Source: Celoporthe dispersa
Taxonomy: Eukaryota; Ascomycota; Sordariomycetes; Diaporthales; Cryphonectriaceae
Direction: 5' to 3'
Length of the DNA stretch: 64,000 nucleotides
Assembly: GCA_016584495.1 (NCBI GenBank)
Contig: WAID01000004.1
Location: forward strand, 2,356,001 to 2,420,000
How positions within the stretch are numbered: position 1 is the stretch's first letter; each line of letters begins with the position of its first letter. Of this stretch, positions 22,801-34,086 are shown piece after piece. Made by a program: the position numbers and the translations under genes. The notes below the pieces were generated by a model, which was not told where the DNA came from, did no database searches, and worked only from the letters and a program-made list of their open reading frames with translations.

Positions 22801-25536
22801 CTGCCAAAAAGCATCTCGCTGCGCTCCTCTCGCGTTCGTGAACACGGAAGCCAGGCCCCCAGATTGAGCAGGTGCTGTGCTCTTAGCCGCCTCCGTTTCT
22901 CTCTCGCTCTTGAGTACAATCTCTTCCTTTTCGATCTGCTCGTAGATGCCGATGAGGTACTCATCCGGCAGATCTGCATTGTCATTGATACCCCTGTTGT
23001 TCTTGATGAAGTCCGGTTTCGTCATACGCCGGGCGATCTTACTGCTGTGCAGATCGGTGTTGAGTAGGATAACGGAATAGGCGAGGACATAGGCAGTGTC
23101 CGAGCTGGCGAAAGCGTTGGGGTTCCCTGCGAGATAGCGAGATGCGAATTGCAGCATAAATCGATCAATCTTCTGAGCCTCACCGGGCAACCGGAAAGAC
23201 TGTAGGAATTGCCGCAGAGCATCCACGAACCGCATCTTTGTGAAGTTCATCAAATCCACGAAAGCATGCATGATCTCGATGTTCTTCGCATCGCCTTCAC
23301 CCAGGTACTCGCCAATCTGTGCCTTGTCTAAGCGATCCTCAGTCAAGAGAAATCTTGCGATGTCACGGGGAGTTTCGCTGGGGATGAAACCCGCCCCCAG
23401 CAACAACTTCATACCACGTTTTGGCTTGAAGTTGAAAGCTCGGATCGCGTGATCTAGGGCGGTCTTGCGCGCCTTCTCCTTCTCTAGATGCTCCGGATCG
23501 TCATCCATCGTTGGCGTGGACGGCATAGAGATCTCTAGTCTCGATGCGGACTCAGCGATCGAAGGGTCGATCGATTCTCGTATGTCGAGAGACCTCTTCT
23601 CGCCGTCAGCGGAGTCGGCCGCCACGCCGGGCTGGGTTGGCTGAGACCAGTTGACCATAGATCGCAAGGATTCGACGAGTGATTCAAGGGCCGCCCGCTT
23701 CATCATGTACTCCTTTGGTATCTCTGCCTCCGTCTCGGGCGGGGGCACCATGGAAGCCACGGACAAAGAAGGTGGCATCATACCCTTGATTTGCCAGTCG
23801 CCGGGGTTGGACCTCGCCAGCTTCTCCTCGTACTGTAGTTCCTGTGCGGGCGTTACCGCCACGGGTATCGTGGAAAACTTGGCCATATCCTCCACGATGG
23901 CCTGGAAGATGTTGTTCATCTGCGAGTCACAGTCGTAGTTCAGGTAGGCTTCTACCAGCGCCCGAGGGTCTCCACAGAACCTCTGGAGAATGGTGACAAC
24001 GTGTAGCTTCTGCGAAAGAGGAGCGGTCTTCCTGGACAGAAGGGCAAGATAGATCTCATTCATAAAGACTTCTATCTCTTTCTGTAGCGATAGATTAGAT
24101 ACAGCAAAGAAGAGAGGGATGAAGATGGACACAAGACTAAATGAGTGGATGAATGCATCACTAACCTTGAACGGAGCTCGCATGAATTTTAACATGAGCC
24201 AGAAGATATCACAGCAGACCTCGAATACGCGGTCGGCGGAACTGGCTCCGTTCCTGGAGATACTAAGACAGAGATAGAACTTGACCGCTTGAAGGAAACT
24301 CGTTGGCTCGTTACTTTTCGTGCTGGTGATGGTACACAATGGCGATGTGAAGACTGTAATGTGGTTGTTGATGAGGGTATGTATGATGTGGAGGGAGATG
24401 AGCTTCGAGCGCATGGGTTGCCCACGGAGATCGTAGAGGACATCCGGCGGGAGATTCTTGGTAGACAGGTTGCAGAAAGAGCGGAAGACGAGATAGGCAT
24501 CCCGGACGTAGACCTCGTCCTCGGCATCAAGGGACTCGGGCGTCTCATCCTGCGGCCCGTCTGTGTTGACCGTCTCGGCCACGCTGTGCTCCGAGACAGA
24601 CCGGGCAGCCTTGCGCTGTGGGCCCTTCACCTTGGTGACCATGGTCGGTCCATCACCCATGTTCGAGTCGTCAAAGCTCTTGCGGTGCTCCAGATCCTTC
24701 AACGTGAGCTTGGGTCCGTCGTCGTTCTCCTGCCTCGTGGCGGATGGCTCCGCGTCTGGGGTTCCCATGGCCTCCTCGCTCCCGCCATTGGTGTCGTGCT
24801 CGCTGACGGAGTCCTGCTGGTCGAAAGCGACATTGCTCCCGCTCTGCTTGAGCTTTGCCAGGCCCAGTCGCGTCTCCTTCATGTGCAGCCTCAGCTTGAC
24901 CCGTTCGAAGACCGTACCAACCATCTGCGCCAGGGTGCCCTGCGCTATCTGCTGGTTGTTGGTGTTCCGCGAGAGCAGGAAGACATTGTAGACCTGGCGC
25001 ACGGCTTTGAGCAGACCGGCGCCGTGCACCACGATCTTGTCGTTGAGGACGGCGGCCAGCAGCGACTTGACAATCTGCAATTGTATCTCGACGGGTGTGG
25101 CCTCGCCCTGGAAGCAGTCGCATATCGTGTCGATGGCCCGCTCGATCAGCGGCGCCTTGGGTTCGGCAGGAGTGGGCGGTACCGCAGCAGGAGCAGGAGC
25201 AGCAGCATCGTCATCAGCAGCAGCTTCATTACCCTTCCCGTCACCGTCACCCTCGGCCGGGGGCTGCTCCGGAGGAGGTTCGGAAGCGGCGGAGAAGTAG
25301 GAGGACGAGGTCAGCTTGCCGATGCAGTCGAGCGCGGTCGTTGTCAGCTGGACATTGCCGGATCTCGAGGCTAACAACAAGGGCAGGAATATTATCTCGG
25401 GGTCTGGGAGTTGCGGGTCTGCCTCCTTGAGGGCGGCCTGGGCCTTCTGAAGGGAATCGATCAACGGCCTGTTTCTCGTGCCAGCATGCTTCCCTATCGC
25501 GTCCAGCGAGGACACGACAAACTTGATCGAGCTCAT
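19808..25536 (-). CDS. SEC7: Large Arf guanine-nucleotide exchange factor Sec7 (one apparent frameshift)
   Basis: Intronless, about 1909 aa after one correction. The order is that of the BIG/Sec7 family: N-terminal DCB and HUS helical domains (to about residue 650, with FCNLSTKNLPPD and KTAPLSQKLHVVTILQRFCG), the catalytic Sec7 domain (about 685-880) and C-terminal HDS repeats. The Sec7 domain shows FNFKPKRGMKLL, TEDRLDKAQIGEYLGE (the Glu finger is near residue 733), SFRLPGEAQKIDRFMLQFA and YVLAYSVILLNTDLHS. It activates Arf1 at the trans-Golgi for vesicle formation. Near 20660 the frame breaks after MSDTPG; one added base in a CCC/GGG stretch joins it to the conserved C-terminus (RRRFFNRIISRCVLQLLMIE, MRLWREGFMKQPPNLLKQES). 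The Sec7 domain has the Y-S, D and M residues linked to brefeldin A sensitivity. Confidence 0.93.
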
Positions 25537-27062
25537 GGTCGCATCTGCGGGAGAGGCGGTCGATCCGGTGGCATTCGAGGGCCTCGGCCAGGACGTGGCA
25601 GGTTGTAGAGGGAGAAAGGAATTATGAGGAGGACGACGGGTGGGAAGACGGTCAGGACGATGATGGCCGGGAACGCTTGCTATTGCGCCAGTGGCTATTG
25701 ACAGAGGATCAGGAGGGACTCAGAGTTGAGGATTGGACTATGCCACAAGGAGGGTGTTGGCGAGATGCATCAAGCAAATAGATTATCCTCAGGGTGAGGT
25801 GCTGCATGAGAAGAGAGCGTCGTGCCTGTGAGGTGGTAATGAAAGTCAGTCAGCACGCATTTGGAGGTGGGAGTTTGGGGCGCCAGGGGTTCGCCAGTAC
25901 TGACGGCAGCTTCACGAAACGACACATACACCACTAAGGGACCAGGTTGCAGCTTTCCATGCACCAGAGTCTCAATGCCAGGCAGGGGTGGTGGGCCGTG
26001 CTGACCCTGCACTATGACCGCCGAAAACGGGTCCAGGATGTTGTATCTGGAATTAATCAAAGAACTAGGTGATGCTGACATAAACATGTATACACGCCAA
26101 GTTACCACCACTTTATGTAGCATCTATCCTCTGTCCAGTTGTACAATAATATGCCGGTACAGCAAATTTGACACCTGAAAAAAGTAAAATTGCACTGATT
26201 GTTCTGAGAAAGAACTCGAGGAACCTCGAAGTACCGTATATGACATTCACACATGATATTCATACGTGACATCCAGATATACATACTGTGGATCAAAGCT
26301 GTTGACGTACATAGTATATACCGCGGTGACATTGCATAGAGCATCCTACAGCGTAGTAGATTTGATTCAGTATCGTCGCGGCTGCGCCTAGAATGCCATA
26401 TCTCTCCTCGCCTATCTGCCCAATCGATAGATGCAGTTTCTGTAGGGACCAGCTAGGCCTCAGAGGGGCCTAGTGCTGTGGGTCTTCGGGGGTCGTTGAG
26501 CGTGGCCTGGCTGCAAGGAGAGCTCTCATGATCCCGGCCAGTCCGCGTTTTCCCAACGGGCACTGAGGGCAGGGGGAGGGGGGAACGCTGAGAGCTGACC
26601 CCCGAGCAGGTACAGGGCTGCCGCCAGACAGTAGACATAGTACAGAGCCACTGGGACCAGCAAAAGACCCACCCCAGCTGGTGGGGACCGATACCAAAAA
26701 TCGCACGCCGAACCCGCGCAGCTTAGCCACTTGCTGCAGCCAATTCGGAGCGATCATTCTCCATCAAACCCAAACCTCCGGCCTGTTCTTTTTCTCACCA
26801 TTTCCCCAACACCACGCTTCGTCCGTTTCCCACCGCGCTGCCTTCTTTCCCTCCTCGGTCCATTGCTCGCCGGGTCTCTCGAGGAGATTTTATTTCTACC
26901 TACGGGTCTGGTCTATCATCGACCTACCTGACTTCTCTGTCCAGGGCAGCGTCCCAGACGAGCACAGCCAAGCTTGGTTCGATCCCCGAGAGAGACGCAC
27001 AGGGAAGAGCTATTTTTTTCCCCCCCGTCACCCACCACCAACCACCTCCCACGATACCCAAG
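25537..27062. other. Divergent promoter region between Sec7 and PDH E2
   Basis: About 1.5 kb between the start codons of Sec7 and the E2 gene. Its right part (from about 26750) is CT-rich and is probably the promoter and leader of the E2 gene. No domain, tRNA or repeat was recognised in the rest. Confidence 0.5.
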
Positions 27063-28559
27063 ATGCTCGGCCCAATACTCCGAAGGCAAGTCCTTCAGTC
27101 GCGTTCGACCTTCCGACATGCCCTCCCCTCCACCTCGAGCCTCGCAAGATGGTACGCCTCCTACCCACCGCACACCATCGTCAAGATGCCCGCTCTGTCG
27201 CCAACCATGACCGCCGGAAACATTGGCGCATGGCAGAAGAAGCCCGGTGATGCTATTGCGCCGGGTGATGTGCTGGTCGAGATCGAGACCGACAAGGCCC
27301 AGATGGACTTTGAGTTCCAGGAGGATGGTGTGCTGGCCAAGGTCCTGAAGGAGACGGGCGAGAAGGACATCGCCGTTGGTAACGTAGGTGGTTTTCTCCT
27401 CGGACACTCGCGCACCAGCTCCCATCCCAGGAGCTGGTGCTGAACCAGTTTAGCTACGCGGGCTTGCTGACTCTGTGTTTCTTTCTTCATCAGCCAATTG
27501 CTGTCCTGGTCGAGGAGGGAACCGACATTTCCGCCTTCGAGGGTTTCACCCTTCAGGACGCCGGTGGTGACGCCGCCGCCCCCGCCGAGAAGAAGGAGGA
27601 ACCCAAGAAGGAGGAGTCCTCTGCGCCCGCACCGGCTCCCGAGCCTACCCCCGAGTCCGAAGACACCGGCTTCAAGGGCAAGTTCGAGACTGCCCTCGAC
27701 CGTGAGCCCAACGCTTCCCCCCGCTGCCAAGAGGCTCGCCATCGAGAAGGGTATCAAGCTGGCCGAGCTGAAGGGCACCGGGCCTAAGGGCAAGATCACC
27801 GAGGAGGATGTCAAGAAGGCCTCCGCCTCCCCCGCTGCTGTGGCCGCCCCCGGCGCCGTCTATGAGGACGTCGCTCTCACCGGCATGCGCAAGACCATCG
27901 CCAGCCGCCTGCAGCAGTCGTGGCGCGAGAACCCTCACTTCTTCGTCTCCTCCGCCATCTCCGTCAGCAAGCTCATGAAGCTCCGCCAGGCCCTCAACAG
28001 CTCCGCCGACGGCAAGTACAAGCTCAGCGTCAACGACTTCCTGATCAAGGCTATTGCTGCCGCCGCCAAGAAGGTCCCCGCCGCCAACTCGTCCTGGCAG
28101 GAGGGCGCCATCCGGCAGTACAACACCGTTGACGTCTCCGTGGCCGTCGCCACCCCCGCCGGCCTGATCACTCCCATTGTGAAGGCTGCCGAGGGCAAGG
28201 GCCTGGAGACCATCTCTTCTCAGGTCAAGGAGCTGGCCAAGCGCGCACGCGACAACAAGCTCAAGCCCGAGGAGTACCAGGGCGGCACCATCTCCATCTC
28301 CAACATGGGCATGAACCCCGCTGTCGACAGCTTCACCGCCATCATCAACCCTCCCCAAGCCACCATATTGGCCATCGGTGCCCCCAAGAAGGTCGCCATT
28401 CCCGCTGAGAGCGAGGACGGCACCACGGGTGTCGCCTGGGATGACCAGATCACCATCACCGCCAGCTTCGACCACAAGGTCGTGGATGGCGCGGTCGGCG
28501 CTGAGTTCATGCGCGAGCTGAAGAAGGTCGTCGAGAACCCGCTCGAGCTGCTTCTGTAA
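27063..28559 (+). CDS. Pyruvate dehydrogenase E2, dihydrolipoamide acetyltransferase (one apparent frameshift)
   Basis: Exons 27063-27383 and 27494-28559. The first about 30 residues are Arg/Ser/Leu-rich with no acidic residue, as in mitochondrial presequences. One lipoyl domain follows (KMPALSPTMTAGNI; the lipoylated Lys is in EIETDKAQMDFE), then an Ala/Pro/Glu linker, the E1/E3-binding domain (AAKRLAIEKGIKL, GTGPKGKITEEDV) and the acetyltransferase domain with the DHxxxDG active site (SFDHKVVDGAVGAEF), ending in NPLELLL. It moves the acetyl group from E1 to coenzyme A in the mitochondrial matrix. A C6 run at 27717-27722 must be C5 for the reading frame to pass from the linker into the binding domain. 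With this correction the protein is 461 aa, close to the usual fungal length. Confidence 0.93.
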
Positions 28560-31299
28560 GGAGAAGGGGAAAGGGAAAGGGAGGAAGATACCGCGCTAGC
28601 GTTGTCATGGAGTAAAACAATAGAGTGAATACCACAAAGCCACATGTTGATCTCAAGATGTAGGGTATTCAGGGGTGTATGTACTAATACAATCGACTTC
28701 TTCGCGGCGGCACCTTTTCTATGTTTCTTTTTTTTTTTGGCCTCGTCCGGGCTGGTGATATAAAACGTGCACTGAGAACAACACATTTATTCTTGGGTCC
28801 ACCTTTGCCGCATGCCGCCCTTTCATGCCTATCGGCGCATGACCAGACATGAAGAGCACAATATTGCCTAGTCTAGTCTCCTAGCTGTTCGTTGCACGGA
28901 TGGAATCGTCATCTAAGCATGAAAAGTCTTGTTTTCCGTCCCTTCCTACATCTGTTTTCCTCAATCTGATTATTACTTCCTATTGTTTTTTTTTTAAAAA
29001 AAAAAGTTCGATCGTGCTTCCAGTCTAATGCCATATTTCTAGGACGCCAGACTGTCGAGCCGATCATCAAATAGCAGGGTGGCGGACGCAAAGAGGTTCG
29101 TCTCCCATGCTCGTAGCATTCAAGATGTATGTTTGGTATGTAGAGACGTTCATAGGAGATGCTATGGAGCATTTGAGACAAACCGCGCTCCAACCAGATC
29201 CCGTCCCGGGCTCAGCCTTGCGCCCGAGGCTGATAAAGATGCGATCCTCAAACCCGGCGGCTGTGGCTCAGTGCGAACCACCACAGGTATTGCGTATACG
29301 GTGCAAGTAATCGTTAGCTAGGGAACGGAAATTTATCATTCACATAATCTAACAACACAAACAGGGAGAACGGGAAGGTTTCGGAGCCGAAGGTGAACTT
29401 GTATTGACAACACCACACAGCAGACGCTGCAGATAAAATCCCCGTGCCAGAGTCCTCCACCACAAGTTCCGGCTTCACCTTGTCGCTGGCCATCCCCATT
29501 TAGGAGCTTCTCCCACAACGTTGCTGGTAGAGTTCAAGTCCATCCCCAGACGCCCCGCCCAAAAACAACCAAACGCCTGCTAAAGTGATCACGCTTTGCA
29601 TTTGGGACCCCAAAAAAATAGAGCGATATAATACAAGCCTCCAGCAATACCCTCCACCTCACTCTTATCTCCCGACTAGACCCATTGTCCACTGCAAAAA
29701 TTTCTGGTGACCGTCCCTGACAGCGAGAAAGGGTGTCTGTCTGCAGTGATTCACCGTCAGCTCAGACCTTCTTCCTGCTGAGCTAGGTGATAAGAACATC
29801 TCACAATTGACGGAAGATTCGGTACCCGCACGCACAAGTGCAGTGATGTTTGGCCAACTTCGAGGTCCTGAAGGTGCCAAAATTAAGTCTAGAAGGAACG
29901 CCTTCGTTCAGAGAGTAAGACTGAGCAGCACATCTTGACACCAAAGAAGTCGTGGCAGCAGGCTAAGTCGTGCACCGCCTGTCGAGTGGATTTTGGGCAA
30001 GTCCGCTGGGTCCCAAGACGGAAGAGGTTTGGTTCCCCATTCTCCGGGATTAGATTGGCGCCATGCGATGGGGCTGCCGCTTCGACGCCAACGAGCTCGT
30101 CTCTACAATGGCCCCTGTGTTGTTGCAGAGAGAAAGGTTCAGAGTTCGTACTAGTGGACATGCCGGTACCGAGGGACCATATGGTGCATGGTACGCTGTC
30201 TTCCAATGTGCGAACACGCCTCGAGATTGCGTTGCTGTTGTGTTGTTGGCAAGAAGATGATGCGACATCAGACAACCGTGTGAGTGATGACTGTACGAAA
30301 AGTCCATCGGCAACATCGTTGTGCCCGTCTAGTCATCACCTCCTCAAGGCCTCATTGCACCGGTAACCTAGCCTCAGTCAGTATGCGATCCTTGGTGGCA
30401 ACGGATGACGAATGACGGTTGAGGTCGGGGTCGTGACTTACCGTGGCGGACATGCTTGAACATACGCAATGTCAAGATCGCTGCCCCCGCATGGTACGGT
30501 ACATCCATTTAGGAGTTCACATAGGAAATGGACGGCCGTCAGCGCGCGGCTGAGTGGGTGTCCTGTCCATAGGTACGACTTGGGAGAGCCAACTAGAAGG
30601 GGAACCCACCTGAAAGGTATTCTTGTCAGAACGGCATCGTGTCTGGAGACAGAAATACGCCATTACAGCTCCTGGGTTGGATGCGCCTGGGAGAATAGGT
30701 GGAGACGGCGAGGACGATATACTACCATGGACATGCAGATGATGCTCTGGGGTAAAAAAAAGGTTGCATGGCCTGAGTGAATGCTGTTGTTGTCTCACGC
30801 ATTGTATGGGTAAAGAGAGGGGATATCAGATGAGGTTCATGATTAGAGGGATGTCAGGGCGTGTTGTTGACTGGCGAGAAATCTGGAAGAGAAGAGGAAA
30901 AGCCCATGGAGGAACAAAAGGCGGGACGGACAGGTAAATAAAGCATCAGTCGAAGGCGTCTCATCTGGATGGACCTTCCCGATGTTGACTCCTAAAAATC
31001 TAGTCGAGGCAGCCACGGGGCGGAGGATGGAAAGAGCTTGCCAAAGGCACACCATGGAACCAAGGAAGTGTGGGATCGAGGATGGAAGGCACAATTGATG
31101 GTCCTGACAACCAAACATATATTTCTCGACGCCTTGACAACGACCATGATATCATCAGAAGAAATACGGAAGGCACGAGAGGATGGAATAGTAGACCTGG
31201 GCTTGCCATTCGGGGACACAGACTGAGCCGCTCCTTTCAACTTATGTAAGGAGCACTGCTGTATCCCGAGGGCTCAACAAGTACACAAAGAGTTTATGC
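28560..31299. other. Intergenic, no gene recognised
   Basis: About 2.7 kb downstream of the E2 gene. The open frames are short, rich in Cys, Ser and Pro, and overlap on both strands, so none looks real. A T10/A10 stretch lies near 28985. I saw no transposon domain. The region marks the passage from the housekeeping block to the accessory part. Confidence 0.45.
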
Positions 31300-31615
31300 T
31301 AACAAGAGCGATATCAAAATAGAAATCCAGTAATACTGGAAAATCTGAATATCTCTGAAATATATTACTAGCAGTAAAATTATTACTTATATATAAAGTA
31401 ATATTTAGATTCACAATCGAAAAAATATATATAGTAATTTATCTATTAAACAATAAATATATTCTTATATATTTCAATTTTTCAATATTTATTGATAATA
31501 TTAAGATTAATAATTAAAACAACTTGCTTGAATTGAAAATAATTGAATTGATTCAAAATTATTTTGGTAGAATTGATAATAATTCTATCGACTCAACTTA
31601 ATTAACACATCAGAC
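31300..31615. repeat. AT-rich block next to the shrunken PKS gene
   Basis: About 300 nt made mostly of A and T, with many ATAT, AATTGAAT and TTGATAAT motifs, in sharp contrast with both flanks. No coding content remains. Such blocks in filamentous ascomycetes are often repeat DNA degraded by repeat-induced point mutation, but the origin cannot be shown from one copy. It directly precedes the first recognisable ketosynthase codons. Confidence 0.7.
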
Positions 31616-31639
31616 AGTCACTAAATTGCCTTGTTCTTG

Positions 31640-33612
31640 CGCATATCAGAACTTGCAGCCCAGCACTATATACTTGACAATACGGAGAACTCGACTGGGA
31701 GGTCAGGTACTGTGAACCATGACGCTATTGCTATCATTGGTTTGTCCCTCCGCTTGCCCACCGACATTCACAGTGAACCTGGATTCTGGAGAATGCTAGA
31801 GATTCGGGACAATCTCTCAACTGAATGGCCTGAGGATCGTATTGCACTTGACTCATTCTTGCAAGCTGGGGTTCGTGAAGGCCGCTCATAATCTTTGACG
31901 GATCGAGCTTATGTGAACGTGTGCAGATCAACGCCCGGGGAGCCCAATTTCTTAAAGAGGATCCAGCATGTTCTGATGCGCCTTTCTTTGGCATCACGGC
32001 CAAGGAAGCGATAGCTCTGGACCCTCAGCAGCGAATGGCCCTGGAGGCGACATATCATGCACTTGAAAATGGTATGATCCATGACCCTAAACGCTGGACA
32101 GGACTCACATTCTCATTCTTGCTGGATCAACTGCTTACTACTCCATAATCGAATGTCAGCGGGCATTTCTATTCACAAACTGTGTGGTAGTCAGACTGCT
32201 GTCTTCGGGGCTACCATGTCGGACGACTACTTGCGTATAACAGCAAAAAGACACCGATAGATTGCCTCAACACATCGTTACCAAAGTCCAGCCCGCGATT
32301 TTACCTAATAGAATCAGTTGGTATTTCGACCTCTATGGACCAAGTGCACATGTTGATACGGCTTGTTCAAGCAGTATGGTGGGTCTGGAGATGGCCTGTC
32401 AGGCATTGCACACTGGGAACGTTACAACCGTCTGTTGCCCTTTCCTAAATTTTGCACCATTCCAGCCTTTCTGCCTCAACACACACATCCGATATTGGTA
32501 CAGATATATTTGTGACAATTCCGCGTAGTATGAGTTACTAATGCCCCAAACGAAACCGATATAGGCTCTGGTGATCGGGTCTAATTTACTGCTAAGCCCG
32601 GAACTGTCTCTGTCTCTGGCAAACGGGAATTTCCTTTCACCAGACAGCAAGTGCTTCAGCTTTGTTGCGCGAGCAAACGGCTATGCGAGAGGCGAGGGGA
32701 TTGTGGTACTTGTCCTAAAACCCGTTGATGCTGTGAGGGACGGGGATGTTGTTCGGGCCGTCATAAGAGGGATCGGTTTCAATCAGGACGGTCGGACACC
32801 GACACTGACACAGTCAAGTGCCGACTCGCAAGAGGCTCTGATACGCCAAGTACATGCTCAAGCCGGATTGGATTTTTGAATCTACACGGTTCTTTGAAGC
32901 GCATGGTGAGTCTTCTTCTGGGCGGGTAGGAGCCTGCTCTGTACAACTTGATTTGATTACCGTATTAATCTGCAATCCTAGGCACTGGGACCGCTGTTGG
33001 CGATCCTACTGAGATGACGGCTATCAGGAGGGTGTTTCGGTCTCATCGCTCACCAGAAAGCACTCTATTCGTGTATGTTCAGTAGCACAGTGCGGATGGA
33101 TACGGACGAGCCTTGATTAACAAATGTCATCACAGAGAATCCGTGAAGTCCAGCATTGGCCATCTTGAGGGGCCCAGCGGAAGCATCGGGATAATCAAGG
33201 CAATACTAGCACTGGAGAAGGGTCGCATTCCACCAAAAGCTCTTTTCGAGAGAATGAACCCGAGGATTGACGCCGCCTCCTTTAACATTCAGGTATCTCT
33301 TATCCTCGGTCGCTCGGATCTGAATCTGTTTGTAATTCTTGGTTTCTGAAAATGATTGTATTCCAGGTTCCGACGACAAGCATCGCGTGGCCATCTCATG
33401 GTACCCGCCGGGTCTCTGTGAGTTCCTTCGGATACGGAGGCTCCAATGGCACAGACTCGTTGCTGGCAATAGAGCTGCGCAACTGGATCAAGATTGAGTT
33501 CCATGTGTCAGTCGCTGTGTTTGAAATCATAGGCGGGAATAGTATTCTCGCTGTGGGTGAACTGATAGCCACGAAAGCAGCGCACCGAATGGGAGGAACA
33601 GGAAGTTATTGA
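31640..33612 (+). pseudogene. Shrunken polyketide synthase: ketosynthase joined to half an acyl-carrier domain
   Basis: The ketosynthase text is nearly complete: HDAIAIIGLSLRLP, ALDPQQRMALEATY, then the active-site Cys in DTACSSS, the first His in EAHGTGT and the second in SSIGHLEG. It ends at SSFGYGGSN. The next codons read DSLLAIELRNW, the phosphopantetheine-Ser motif of a highly reducing PKS carrier domain, and run to a stop at 33612. The acyltransferase, dehydratase and reductase domains and the first half of the carrier domain are absent. Introns with good borders remain, for example at about 32072-32160, 32907-32981, 33073-33135 and 33294-33365. Two frame breaks sit in homopolymers (A5 near 32248, T5 near 32874). 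No in-frame ATG exists; the 5' end meets an AT-rich block. Most likely a relic left by internal deletion. Confidence 0.75.
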
Positions 33613-34086
33613 AATTAAAGAGGGCTGTTGAGCGCCCGAGTTCTCGTTCAGTAGGCTAACGAATTGATTTATCATAGTACTTGTCCGGACCAACTCCTGT
33701 CTTTCTTGTGAACTGATTGACCCTCTGACTGCTAAGCTAGCACTTTAGCCCAGAAAACTTGGTTCAATTATAGTCCACATAAGCTGACTGTATTATGTAG
33801 CACACAGTATATATGAAGTGCTGACTGAAAAATGCTCCTTGCCGACTGTGACATCATATCTACACAGAGTCTGGCTTTGCATATATTGATTGTGCCCGCT
33901 GTTGCCCCATTATTCAATACTTTAATCTAAGCAAACCTACACATATGGTGGCCAGGCAACAGCTACTTCGGCTCCAGCGTCTTCGGAGATCGCCTACAGT
34001 TACAAAAAGCCTCGTGCTAAGGTGGAAACAGACTCAGATTACTCGTTGAGACAAGATCAATCTCCATCTGATCATTTCAGAAGACC
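33613..34086. other. Intergenic spacer before the first HET gene
   Basis: 474 nt with no recognisable gene. It should contain the promoter of the HET-domain gene that starts at 34087. Confidence 0.5.

Noticed and set aside
24289..25374. 361-codon open frame on the + strand inside Sec7
   Set aside because: It is antisense to the conserved Sec7 coding sequence, has no family resemblance and arises from codon bias of the real gene.
26975..26995. GGTTCGATCC-like tRNA B box upstream of PDH E2
   Set aside because: The T-arm does not pair cleanly and no cloverleaf forms; it lies in the probable E2 leader.
27672..28475. 267-codon minus-strand open frame opposite PDH E2
   Set aside because: Gly/Asp/Val-rich shadow of the highly biased E2 codons; the sense strand carries all conserved motifs.
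31640..33612. Heavily mutated, RIP-degraded PKS
   Set aside because: The KS reading is nearly free of stops once introns and two homopolymer indels are allowed for, so heavy point mutation is not the cause; internal deletion and loss of the 5' end are.
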